The translations under genes and the position numbers were made by a program. DNA of 64,000 nt. It comes from Chitinophaga agri. Its GTDB lineage: Bacteria > Bacteroidota > Bacteroidia > Chitinophagales > Chitinophagaceae. Shown here one piece after another: positions 8,528 to 16,955 of the stretch. The stretch covers positions 3,658,001-3,722,000 of the forward strand of contig NZ_CP048113.1 in assembly GCF_010093065.1 (NCBI RefSeq), read 5' to 3'. Position 1 is the stretch's first letter; the number at the start of each line of letters is the position of its first letter. The notes under the pieces were generated by a model. The model was not told the origin of the DNA and did no database searches. It worked only from the letters and a program-made list of their open reading frames with translations.

Positions 8528-9157
8528 TTACAGCTCACCAGCTGTGACCGTATCCTCTTCAGGTGTTACCACATCTATTTTATCAATCAGCAATCTGTCT
8601 CCCTGGATCACAAAATCGATCCGGAGGGTGTAAACGATCGTGACATCAATAGACGCCCCGTTTTCGGTCTCAGCATAATTACTGAAAATCGCTTCGCTGA
8701 AATTGGAAATATCCTCCTCGTACTCCTGACTCAGCAGGATGAAGTCGGCATCAAAGCCATACGGCGTTTCTGTGCGCATACTATCCTGGCGGATCTTCGC
8801 ATCACAGAGATGGAAATAGGCATCTTTATCCTCAATATAGCCGTGGGTAAAAATGCCGGCGGCCGATAAGATCCGCAGATAGGCATTGGTACTATCAAAA
8901 TTTACCCTGTATAATCCGGTGTCTTCCACGCCTGAATTGTCTACCAGCTGGATATTTACCAGTGAATCCACATGGTCAGTATACCAGTCAAAAAAGTCAT
9001 GGACCCGTTCTTCCAGTACCTGCTGATTGAGTGCAGGACTGACAGTCCCCTTAAAATAAGCTTTTGCAGAAGGTGTGTCCTGCTGGCGGCAACTGGTCAG
9101 TCCGCTGATACTTATGATCAGGGCTGCCCAAAGCAGGTGGCATAGATTTCTTTTCAT
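8528..9157 (-). CDS. lipoprotein of unknown function (possibly DUF3828-like)
   Basis: A 209-residue protein with a lipoprotein signal (lipobox GLTSC, Cys23), so probably membrane-anchored. The mature region has FFDWYTDHVDSL, GLYRVNFDSTNAYLRILS, a HLCDAKIRQD segment and a PYGFDADFILLSQEYEED segment. This order resembles DUF3828-type lipoproteins, but I cannot confirm the family. The gene lies 20 bases after the stop of nothing obvious downstream and directly after the Crp/Fnr gene (start 9765, stop 9178) on the same strand, a likely operon. Confidence 0.7.
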   Translation of the reverse strand: MKRNLCHLLWAALIISISGLTSCRQQDTPSAKAYFKGTVSPALNQQVLEERVHDFFDWYTDHVDSLVNIQLVDNSGVEDTGLYRVNFDSTNAYLRILSAAGIFTHGYIEDKDAYFHLCDAKIRQDSMRTETPYGFDADFILLSQEYEEDISNFSEAIFSNYAETENGASIDVTIVYTLRIDFVIQGDRLLIDKIDVVTPEEDTVTAGEL

Positions 9158-9177
9158 GCTGAATATGCGATATGGTA

Positions 9178-9765
9178 TTATTTACCTGAAATACGCTTCC
9201 GGATGCGGCTCAATGATGGACCCTGAATACCCAGATAGGAGGCAATATGATACAAAGGCACACTATTAAAAATATCAGGATGTCTTTCCAGCAACTGCTG
9301 ATAACGTTGTTCCGGTGTCTTAAACATCATGTCTTCTGTATGGTCCATGACCTCATTAAATGCCAGCTCGGCGATAAACCTGCCGAATCGCTCCCACTGA
9401 TGAGATGATGCATATAGCCTGTTCAGGTCATCAATATGTATATACAGAATAGCGGAATCTACCAGTGATTCAGTATAATAGTTACAGGGCGTTTGCGTCA
9501 GAAAGCTTTTATAGGATGCCAGGAATTGCTTATCTGTAAAAAAAAGCAGGTTTTTCTCTTCCCCTGTTTCTGTACTGGCATGATACGTCCTGAATACACC
9601 ATTGATAATAAATCCGAGGTGTTTACATACATTTTTATACTCATTATAGAATTCGCCCTTTCTATACGTCCTTAGTTGCCAGTAAGGCAAAGACTTTGTG
9701 AACTCTTTTGCATCCATTGATGCAAAAACAGTCAGTGTCTTTTCCAGCAATTCCAGTTCTGTCAT
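9178..9765 (-). CDS. Crp/Fnr-family transcriptional regulator
   Basis: A 195-residue protein with a cyclic-nucleotide-binding-type beta-roll (about 20-115: YRKGEFYNEYKN, LGFIINGVFRTYH) and a C-terminal helix-turn-helix (about 160-195: VPLYHIASYLGIQGPSLSRIRKRI). This is the common Bacteroidota Crp/Fnr form with a short, degenerate effector domain and no Fnr-type cysteine cluster. Ligand and targets are unknown. The lipoprotein gene follows after 20 bases and may be in the same transcript. Confidence 0.88.
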   Translation of the reverse strand: MTELELLEKTLTVFASMDAKEFTKSLPYWQLRTYRKGEFYNEYKNVCKHLGFIINGVFRTYHASTETGEEKNLLFFTDKQFLASYKSFLTQTPCNYYTESLVDSAILYIHIDDLNRLYASSHQWERFGRFIAELAFNEVMDHTEDMMFKTPEQRYQQLLERHPDIFNSVPLYHIASYLGIQGPSLSRIRKRISGK

Positions 9766-9777
9766 TACTTTTTCTTT

Positions 9778-9960
9778 TTATCCTGTCCTTGATAATCTCC
9801 TGTGATGATCGATCCGGCGAATGGCCATGCTCACCCTGGAAAAATCTCTTTCAAGGATATTTTTCATCGGATTATCCTTAAACCCCTTGATAAATTGATC
9901 GCTCAAAGTTAATTCATTATTGCGCCGGTATGCTGTATAGTAAGGGATAGCATGGTAAAA
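9778..9960 (-). other. open stretch continuing the glycosylase frame, possible remnant or small ORF
   Basis: Past the stop of the glycosylase gene the same frame stays open for about 60 codons and ends in TAA 12 bases before the Crp/Fnr ATG. The translation (for example YYTAYRRNNELTLSDQF and NPMKNILERDFSRVSMAI) looks protein-like. The only internal ATG is at 9865-9867, giving 29 residues. It could be a gene remnant, a small coupled ORF or chance. Confidence 0.2.
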
Positions 9961-10596
9961 TCAGCGGACCTTATTCTGTACAGTGTTTCCACTGACATAT
10001 TTGTTATTGCGGACAATAAAACGGTAAGGCAGCAGGGCATCATCGCCTGCATAGTCCACCCCTATCCTGGGCGTGGCAATAATGTCTTCAGGTACCGGCA
10101 CAAAGCCGTCAGACGCTACATAAAAATCTTCTCTCAGCAACGACTCACCAGTATGTGCCAACGTTATACCCAATGCTTTTGACACATTGCCCGGTCCTCT
10201 GGTTAATGTAAAATCAGCTATTTTCTTCCGGGTACGGCGTAACATCACAGGTACGCCTGTAATAGGTTCGGCTCCCCGGATCAGGATGGCATGTGGGATA
10301 TCTATCTTATTGGTAACAATGTTAAATAACTGATGGATACCATAGCATAGGTATACATAGGCCGTACCGGCCTCCCGGTACATAATTTCCGTTCTTGCCG
10401 TACGCCTGCCTCCGTATGAATGGGAGGCCCTGTCGGTCACGCCGGCATAGGCTTCTGTTTCCACTATACGGGCAGTCGTCAGCTCTCCGTCAAAGCTGGT
10501 CACGATGATCTTTCCCAGCAATTCACGGGCAATAGTCAATACATCCGGACGGTCATAAAAACCAGATGTCAGTTTCTGATAAGCAGTGGTATGCAA
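9961..10596 (-). CDS. DNA-3-methyladenine glycosylase (AAG/MPG family)
   Basis: Base-excision repair enzyme that removes alkylated purines. The 211 residues carry the AAG-family features: ARELLGKII, the catalytic VETEAY (E48 by alignment with human E125), ASHSYGGRRTART, YVYLCYGIHQLFNIVT and TRGPGNVSKALGI. The C-terminal PYRFIVRNNKYVSG matches the usual end of the family, so the protein is full length. It lies 20 bases after the acidic hypothetical gene at 10617 on the same strand. Confidence 0.93.
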   Translation of the reverse strand: MHTTAYQKLTSGFYDRPDVLTIARELLGKIIVTSFDGELTTARIVETEAYAGVTDRASHSYGGRRTARTEIMYREAGTAYVYLCYGIHQLFNIVTNKIDIPHAILIRGAEPITGVPVMLRRTRKKIADFTLTRGPGNVSKALGITLAHTGESLLREDFYVASDGFVPVPEDIIATPRIGVDYAGDDALLPYRFIVRNNKYVSGNTVQNKVR

Positions 10597-10616
10597 ATTC
10601 GATCTGTCTGTTTCCT

Positions 10617-11183
10617 TTAAACAACTCTCAGACGGGGGGTAAGTAGCGTGTAGATCTGACCCAATACCGGTACGAAAGTTCCGAAATCAAAATCTTCTCT
10701 GAAAGAATCAGTGTCTGATGACCAGAGGAAGAGATCTGCACAGATATCCATATACTCTTTTACAATAGGCGTATCCAGCAGGGACAACAATGCAGCATCC
10801 TGCTGCTGCTCAGCATAGTCAGTCACTATACCCAGCGCACCATAGATCTCATACAGTAATGGATCATCGTCTGCTTCCAGCTGTTCCGACATCAGAGACG
10901 AAAAGTCCACCCCTGTATAGGCTGTATCTGTTTCGTTGATATCTTTTCCCCATGCCTGCAGATTAGCCGTATCAAAAGTGATCACACCTTCAGCAATTCC
11001 CTTGCGGAGAGAAGGCAGATCCGGATACAGGCAGATGTTACCTGCCCCATCTGTCAGCAGTCTTAATGTTTCATCTTCGGACCCCTCCGATCCGGAAACA
11101 GTATAATAAGTCTCATCGTTATAGACAACCTGCAATAAATACTTCTTGTATTTCTCTGAGGCTACATCATAAAATTCTTCCAT
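10617..11183 (-). CDS. acidic hypothetical protein
   Basis: A 188-residue soluble protein with no signal peptide or membrane helix, rich in Asp and Glu (SSLMSEQLEADDDPLLYE, SSDTDSFREDFDFG). The N-terminal half looks like a small alpha/beta domain (YLLQVVYNDETYYTVSGSEG). I do not recognise the family. It probably shares a transcript with the glycosylase gene 20 bases downstream. Confidence 0.65.
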   Translation of the reverse strand: MEEFYDVASEKYKKYLLQVVYNDETYYTVSGSEGSEDETLRLLTDGAGNICLYPDLPSLRKGIAEGVITFDTANLQAWGKDINETDTAYTGVDFSSLMSEQLEADDDPLLYEIYGALGIVTDYAEQQQDAALLSLLDTPIVKEYMDICADLFLWSSDTDSFREDFDFGTFVPVLGQIYTLLTPRLRVV

Positions 11184-11271
11184 ATGAACGCTAATTATTC
11201 TTCTAAAGTACTAAAGTAAAACAACCGCCCCATATATCATGAGGCGGTTCTTTTCATTCTTTCAGGATATT

Positions 11272-11700
11272 TTATTTCATACCATACAAACCATTGAACA
11301 GGAGCTTAAAAGCGCCATGTGGCTGTGCACGAAAAGTTATTTCCGGGCCAAAAGCATATAGCATCCCCTTTCCTACCGGCGCCTCAAAGGCCGCTACACC
11401 ATCCTTCAGATAAGACTGTCCCCACGCCCACCTACTGCGTAAAGGCTTATCGGTCGTGAACCAGGCCCGGGCATGCACCCTTTTTCCGCAGCATTGCTGT
11501 CCAGCCTGCATACCGGACTATTATCAAAATTCACGTCTCCTGCCGCCGGCATTCCCCAGGCCGCCTGCCTCGTACTGTCAAACACTACCTGCAGGATACT
11601 ACCCGGTACAAAGTATTTTGTTCCCGGTAATGGCTGCTCCCTACCATCTTTACCTTTCTTGGCCAGCGCCTTATGCACTGGTAGCCCAGTCTGTTACCTA
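11272..11700 (-). pseudogene. decayed 3' end of an M14-type zinc carboxypeptidase
   Basis: Two frames joined near 11500 together read the C-terminal domain of M14-family metallopeptidases: first HKALAKKGKDG, KYFVPGSILQVVFDST and DVNFDNSPVCRL, then RAWFTTDKPLRSRWAWGQ, GVAAFEAPVGKG and TFRAQPHGAFKLLFNG. The catalytic N-terminal domain is absent, and a further frameshift lies near 11680. This is not a working gene. Confidence 0.7.
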
Positions 11701-11895
11701 ACATCGCCTCGTATTTAAAGGATGGACCCTGTCTATGCTTCACCTCTTCTTTTGCAGTCAGCAATGTAGCAGGATCATTGAAGAGATCATAAGCAGTCAG
11801 GGCCAGGCAACGGTTTCCATTCTCCTTTTTTATTCTTCTTTACCAATGCATTTTCCACTGGCAGTTTCAGATGATACGCCAGATTGGTACTACTG
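11690..11895 (-). pseudogene. decayed fragment, M20 amidohydrolase-like end
   Basis: One frame reads LALTAYDLFNDPATLLTAKE then GPSFKYEAML, which resembles the last residues of M20-type amidohydrolases. An adjacent frame reads AYHLKLPVENALVKK then KGEWKPLPG, similar to the piece at the start of the M14 remnant next door. Frames change within tens of bases, so the stretch is a mosaic of decayed gene ends. Confidence 0.45.
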
Positions 11896-11899
11896 CCGA

Positions 11900-12245
11900 T
11901 TGAAGAGAAAATAATCATTTACGGCCACAGCGCCAAGCGATACATTATTCATCCCGGCCAGTTGCGTAGCTGTAAAGGAATATGTTTTTGGAAAGGCCGT
12001 TACAGTCTATATGATTTGTCTTTCGTTCCTACAGTACCCGGCAGCGGAAACTGTGCGATATTGTATACTGATTACCGGGAGATGAGATCACAAGCGGGTA
12101 AGCCGGCACACTCGATTCCGCTTTATTATAGCTCTTATACACTTCTATAGATGTAACAGTAGCTTTATCAAAACCAGTTCAGTCCAGTGTAAAAAAGGGA
12201 GATCTCTTTGTTGAGGATGTGTTGCGTACAGGCAGTCTGTATATC
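11900..12245 (-). pseudogene. decayed fragment of a surface-type protein
   Basis: Protein-like segments appear in different frames: TGFDKATVTSIEVYKSYNKA followed by SVPAYPLVISSPGNQYTI, then TAFPKTYSFTATQLAGMNNV with GAVAVNDYFLF. An in-frame TGA stands where a Trp codon would complete a TLDWTGF reading. The style suits an extracellular beta-sandwich domain, but the family is not identified. Confidence 0.4.
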
Positions 12246-12360
12246 CTGAAACAATGTCATTACATTACTTAAGGAAGTGACAATGACAGATTTGTTGATA
12301 AAAGCATTTGTCTTTGCATGTATACGCATAGGACTTTTAATTGTATTACCGCAAAAGAAA

Positions 12361-12387
12361 CGGGAGGTAACGACCTGTTACCTCCCG
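12361..12387 (-). terminator. terminator after the 12415-13923 gene
   Basis: A hairpin with 10-base arms (CGGGAGGTAA and TTACCTCCCG) followed on the minus strand by TTTCTTTTGC, about 30 bases after the stop. Confidence 0.75.
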
Positions 12388-12414
12388 TTAATTAGTTATC
12401 AGTATACCGATGCT

Positions 12415-13923
12415 TTAGAAATCGATCTTGGCAAAACAGATATAGTTTCTGTTGATGCAGGGGATCAAGACAGAACGTGCACTGATCTGTTTACCATAGC
12501 GTGGCATCCAGGTGAAGCGGCCGTCCAGGTTGCGCAGGGTAGGCTTACGGCTGCTTTTTCCATCAGGCGCTACACTGTTGTCGGTGAGCATAAAGCTACG
12601 TCTGTCCAGTTCATTATACAGGAAGCGGAGTTCGCTACCTATATTGACCATCATATAGGAAAGATACAGGTCAGAACCGTCATCGTACTGGCTTTTATGT
12701 ACAAAGTTGCTCCACAGCAGATTACCTTCCGGGTCCATGGATAATACAGCTACGTTATCGTAGTGATAACGGTCCTGTGAGTTATAGTTATTATACCATG
12801 GGTTATAATAGAAAGGAGAATACGGTGAATAGTAATACGGCGTATACATACCATAAGGACCGTACATATAATTCCAGCGGTTCCATGGCTGTGTACGGGA
12901 GGTTGTGTAATAAGACTCTGCTGTTACCAGGAAGCCACCATCTTTGGTATTAATGATCTTACGGATAAAGTAGTCATTAAATGCCGCGTTAGTAGAGGAT
13001 TCGCCTTTCGCATTCGCTTTCAGCTCAGGCGTAAAGGCGACTTCTTTTTCGAAAAGTGGCTGGCGGTTAACGTAGTTGTATTTAGAGACATACAATCCTT
13101 CTACATTGCCCCTTTTCTGTTTATAGTAGAAAGCGGTTATCAGGACATTTTTGTTGTTGTTGTCCACTTTCATCTTCACCTCGTCGAGCAGCTGGGTTTT
13201 GATCTGCATAGGTACCGTTTCGAAGGAATCGACAACAGCACGTTTGATGATCAGGCTACCACTGATGATATAGTCCCGGTTACTGGTACGTTCCAGTTTA
13301 TTAAAGAGCAGATCGCCTTCATTCGTCAGATTAAAGTTGCTGAGGAATGACTTCTTCGTCTCCATTGGCAGGGAAACGCGGCTGTTGTTGATCAACTGGA
13401 AGGCGCTGTCATACAGGAAAGTGTAGAATACATTATCATTTTCCTTATCCTGGTTGATCTTGTAGACCATGATACGGTTTTTATCTTCCGAATATTCAAC
13501 AGAATACACTTTATTATCCTTTGTATAATAGCCGATACGGGTAGAGTCCACCATGATAGGGGCGCCGGTAAAATTGGCCGTGCCATCCATCGTAGCGCAG
13601 AAGCTGTATACGGCGTTCTTATTCTGGAACTGGTATATCATGAAGACTTTATCTGGGTAATTGATAAAGTCCACGCTGATCAGCTTTTTGGGCAGGAAGT
13701 CCAGTTCCACCCTGTTCTTCAGTTGCATGGCATTATCGTAGATAGATATGGCATAGCTACCTCTGTCACTTTTATATACCATGATATTGCCGGATACCTT
13801 CCCGATGATCTCGAATTCCGTGCTTTTGTAATCGTCCCTTTCCAGGTCTGTATAGGTGATCTTCTGAGCCATGACAGCCCCACTCCATAAAACCAGTAAA
13901 GCATAGAGATATAGAATGCGCAT
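12415..13923 (-). CDS. secreted protein of unknown function, beta-propeller-like
   Basis: A 502-residue protein with a signal peptide (about 1-19, ending VMAQ). The body is a chain of short beta strands with repeated 'D-x-x-x-x-Y' type turns, which suggests a propeller-like fold, but no named repeat is clear. Around residues 345-390 there is an unusual insertion rich in Tyr, Asn and Pro (MYGPYGMYTPYYYSPYSP and neighbours). The last segment ends CINRNYICFAKIDF. No neighbour suggests a role; it lies between the decayed region and a divergent oxidoreductase gene. Confidence 0.75.
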   Translation of the reverse strand: MRILYLYALLVLWSGAVMAQKITYTDLERDDYKSTEFEIIGKVSGNIMVYKSDRGSYAISIYDNAMQLKNRVELDFLPKKLISVDFINYPDKVFMIYQFQNKNAVYSFCATMDGTANFTGAPIMVDSTRIGYYTKDNKVYSVEYSEDKNRIMVYKINQDKENDNVFYTFLYDSAFQLINNSRVSLPMETKKSFLSNFNLTNEGDLLFNKLERTSNRDYIISGSLIIKRAVVDSFETVPMQIKTQLLDEVKMKVDNNNKNVLITAFYYKQKRGNVEGLYVSKYNYVNRQPLFEKEVAFTPELKANAKGESSTNAAFNDYFIRKIINTKDGGFLVTAESYYTTSRTQPWNRWNYMYGPYGMYTPYYYSPYSPFYYNPWYNNYNSQDRYHYDNVAVLSMDPEGNLLWSNFVHKSQYDDGSDLYLSYMMVNIGSELRFLYNELDRRSFMLTDNSVAPDGKSSRKPTLRNLDGRFTWMPRYGKQISARSVLIPCINRNYICFAKIDF

Positions 13924-14132
13924 TATGTATGTTATTTAAAAGGTTGCAAGTTCAGGTTATTGATTTAACGGTAAAAAGCTATGATTCATTGTGAAACACC
14001 AGCGGGAAAACGTGGAGCATTCTGAATGCTCACACTAAAATACGTATTTAGGGCGTACGAATAAGCGGGACTGCGGCAATTCATCACCTTCAATTCGTAA
14101 TTTCTAGCCCTGAATGATGTAATTTTACGATT

Positions 14133-15080
14133 ATGGATACGGTCTTAATTACCGGCGGCACGGGTCTCGTGGGCCGGGCACTTACGAAACTGCTTACAGA
14201 GGTGGGTTACAGGGTAATTATTCTCAGCCGCAAAAGCGGACAGGATAGTAGTAATGAGCTGGTCAGCTATGCTCATTGGGACGTGAACAGGCAGGAAATT
14301 GATGAAGCAGCTATACAACAGGCCGACTACATTGTTCACCTGGCAGGCGCCAATGTAGCCGATAAACGCTGGACGGCTGCCCGTAAAAAAGAGATTGCCA
14401 ACAGTAGGACCCACAGCGCCGCCCTGCTTTACAAAGCCCTGGAAAAGCATCCTAATAAAGTTAAAAAAATCATCAGCTCTTCAGGAGGTGGCTATTATGG
14501 CGCTTATAAGAGTGGCCATGCCTTTACGGAAGCCGACCCACCATCAGACGACTTTCTCGGAGTTACCTGTGTGGCCTGGGAGAATGCTGTGCTGAAGATG
14601 CGGGAGCTCAATAAAAAGGTAGTGATCCTGCGGACGGGTATTGCACTCAGTCTGGAGGGAGGGGCGTTAAAAGAATTTTATAAACCGTTACAGTTCGGGT
14701 TTGCCACCATTCTTGGTAACGGGGAACAATATATCAGCTGGATACATATACATGATCTGGCGCGTATTTACCTGAGTGCCATTGTTAACCATGACCTCGA
14801 AGGTATTTACAATGCCGTAGCACCCCATCCTGTGCAGCATAAGGAGCTGGTAATGACCATGGCGCAGGAAGCGAAGGGTAAGAGCTTCATTCCCGTACAT
14901 GTGCCTTCATTTGCCCTTAAACTGGCCTTAGGCGAAATGAGTGTAGAGGTACTGAAAAGCTGCCGGATGTCGTCCGCGAAGATCCAGGAAACAGGGTTTG
15001 TCTTCTCTTATCCGGATATACGTAGTGCGATGGAGAAGATCTTCCAGGAAAAGGAAAATCAGCGGGGGAATAGGAATTAA
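14133..15080 (+). CDS. TIGR01777-type SDR epimerase/oxidoreductase (YfcH/SDR39U1-like)
   Basis: A 315-residue short-chain dehydrogenase-type protein. It opens with the nucleotide-binding GGTGLVGRALTKLL, followed by YIVHLAGANVADKRW, the SSSGGGYYG active-site region and LRTGIALSLEGGALKEF, which are hallmark segments of the TIGR01777 family. The substrate is unknown. It is convergent with pabB; the two stop codons overlap by a few bases, leaving no room for a terminator between them. Confidence 0.9.
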   Translation: MDTVLITGGTGLVGRALTKLLTEVGYRVIILSRKSGQDSSNELVSYAHWDVNRQEIDEAAIQQADYIVHLAGANVADKRWTAARKKEIANSRTHSAALLYKALEKHPNKVKKIISSSGGGYYGAYKSGHAFTEADPPSDDFLGVTCVAWENAVLKMRELNKKVVILRTGIALSLEGGALKEFYKPLQFGFATILGNGEQYISWIHIHDLARIYLSAIVNHDLEGIYNAVAPHPVQHKELVMTMAQEAKGKSFIPVHVPSFALKLALGEMSVEVLKSCRMSSAKIQETGFVFSYPDIRSAMEKIFQEKENQRGNRN

Positions 15081-16315
15081 CCTTCCAGGATCTTTTTCAT
15101 TGCCTCTGCTTTTAAGAGGCATTCTTCCCATTCTTTTACAGGGTCTGCATAGTAAGTGATCGCCGAGCCGGTGGTGAAGGAAAGGTATTTCCGGGCGGCA
15201 TTGTACAGCATACTGCGGATCACAACGTTAAAATCAAAGTCTCCGTCAGGCGTTATATATCCCAATGCACCGGAGAACAATCCCCTGCGGGATCGCTCAT
15301 ATTGCTCTATCAGTTGCAGCACACTCAGTTTAGGTGCACCAGTCATGGACCCCATCGGATAGGCCTGACTGATCACTTTTGTAAAAGGTACACCGGGGGC
15401 CGGGATAGCCTTTACCGTAGAGATCATATGGTGTACCTGCGCGAAAGAATAAATACCAAACAATTCAGTTACCTCCACACTACCGCGCGTCGCCGTATGG
15501 GAGAGATCATTCCTTACCAGGTCTACGACCATTACATTTTCGGCTCTTTCTTTTTTGTTCTGTTGTAGCTCGATCCGGCGTTCTTCGTCAGCGACCGGAT
15601 CATCTGCTCTCCTGATAGTGCCTTTGATAGGCTGTGAGATCACTACCTCTCCATGTTTCTGCATAAAGCGTTCCGGACTGGAACAGGCCATATAGAGATC
15701 ATTGGTACGGTAATAGGCGGCAAACGGTGAAGGGGATACGCTGTTCAGCCGCTGGAAAAGTGAGAGCGGATCCAGGATAATATCTTCGATAAAGTTCTCC
15801 CGGCAGAAATTCACTTCATAGCAGTCACCACGGTGTATATGATCCTGCAAGCCTTTTACTGCATCTATATACTGTTGTTTATCAAGAGGTGACTGAATAG
15901 TACCTTTCTGTGTATGCTGTAAGTCGTGCGGCGACATAGCAGCGCATTGTGCAAAAATATCCCTGGCAGCGTTTTCGTCCATTTCCCAGCCGCCTATCCG
16001 TACTTCATAGGTGCTAAGCAGCAGGATGATACGCGGGCGGAAAAAGAAAAGATCAGGAAAGCCTATACCGTCTTTATTATGGGAAGAGAGGCCGGGAAAG
16101 GTTTCGTTTTTCAGATCATAGGCCAGGTGGCCGAAGAGCCAGTCTTTATGGGTCTGATGATATTGCAGCAGGGAGGAAAAGGCGTTACCGGCCTGACAGG
16201 AAAGACTGTCCAGCGCGTCGGCGGCCAGAATAGCTTCGTTTTGGTGATAGATGGAAGCGTAATTGTTATTATCCAAAAAACAGCAGATGCCAAACTGGCT
16301 GCTCCAGTTCAACAT
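15077..16315 (-). CDS. pabB: aminodeoxychorismate synthase component I
   Basis: Makes 4-amino-4-deoxychorismate from chorismate for folate synthesis, with a PabA-type glutaminase as partner. The 412 residues hold the chorismate-binding domain: YEVNFCRENF, SSPERFMQ, SQPIKGTIRR, VMVVDLVRNDL, MGSMTGAPK and TGSAITYYADPVKEWEE. The PIKGT motif contains the lysine typical of PabB; anthranilate synthase TrpE has PIAGT. No pabA or pabC is nearby. Confidence 0.93.
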   Translation of the reverse strand: MLNWSSQFGICCFLDNNNYASIYHQNEAILAADALDSLSCQAGNAFSSLLQYHQTHKDWLFGHLAYDLKNETFPGLSSHNKDGIGFPDLFFFRPRIILLLSTYEVRIGGWEMDENAARDIFAQCAAMSPHDLQHTQKGTIQSPLDKQQYIDAVKGLQDHIHRGDCYEVNFCRENFIEDIILDPLSLFQRLNSVSPSPFAAYYRTNDLYMACSSPERFMQKHGEVVISQPIKGTIRRADDPVADEERRIELQQNKKERAENVMVVDLVRNDLSHTATRGSVEVTELFGIYSFAQVHHMISTVKAIPAPGVPFTKVISQAYPMGSMTGAPKLSVLQLIEQYERSRRGLFSGALGYITPDGDFDFNVVIRSMLYNAARKYLSFTTGSAITYYADPVKEWEECLLKAEAMKKILEG

Positions 16316-16387
16316 CTGCTGTTTAAATAATGTTGGATCATTAACCGGGAAACCGTAAAATATCCTGATAATGTGTGCTTTTAATGC

Positions 16388-16855
16388 TTAGAAATCGTCG
16401 TCGTCATCATCAAATCCGCCTCTGTCGTTGAAGAGCCCCATATCTTTGAACTCATCATCGATGCCGAAATCATCATCATCATCTGCGCTTTTCTTGCCAG
16501 GACGACCGCGTTTGCTCTTAGGTTTAGGCATGTCGAATTCTTCGAAATCGGGATCGTAGTCTTCGTCATCGCTTTTTCCCCAATTATCATCATCATCCAG
16601 GTCCATATCTTCGTCAGTATCATCATCCTCACCATCCTCATCATCGTCATTTTTCTTCTTGGATTTTGAAGCTGGGCCTGACTTATCTGATTTTTTAGAA
16701 GCAGCAGACTTACGGGGAGTCTCCTCCTCGTCCAGATCATCATCATCGTCCTCCTCTTCCTTCTTTGGCTTACTTGCAGCTTTAGGCGTTGCTTTCGTAG
16801 TCTTTGGAGAACTAGTCTTTTTGGTCTCTTTTTCGTTATCAGATTTTGATTTCAT
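16388..16855 (-). CDS. highly acidic low-complexity protein with an AT-hook-like motif
   Basis: A 155-residue protein in which well over a third of residues are Asp or Glu. It starts with a Lys/Ser/Thr-rich tail, continues through alternating acidic blocks (EEEDDDDDLDEEE) and basic blocks (SKSKKKN), then has KSKRGRPGKKS, which fits an AT-hook core, and ends with DDDDDF. It is expected to be disordered and may bind DNA or basic proteins in a chaperone-like way. It lies 72 bases upstream of pabB and downstream of purA on the same strand. The bias could suggest a false gene, but the complete frame, start and stop support coding. Confidence 0.7.
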   Translation of the reverse strand: MKSKSDNEKETKKTSSPKTTKATPKAASKPKKEEEDDDDDLDEEETPRKSAASKKSDKSGPASKSKKKNDDDEDGEDDDTDEDMDLDDDDNWGKSDDEDYDPDFEEFDMPKPKSKRGRPGKKSADDDDDFGIDDEFKDMGLFNDRGGFDDDDDDF

Positions 16856-16955
16856 AATAGGTTCACTTAAGTCTTTAGCGTATTTCTTTTGCGTAAAGTT
16901 TTAACAGTTTTTTGTATTAGCCAAATTTTTTTTGCCGATTTTTTTCCGTAATTTT

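Noticed and set aside
14012..14030. GAGCATTC-T-GAATGCTC hairpin upstream of the 14133 gene
   Set aside because: Short, no T run, and no link to an operator; likely chance.
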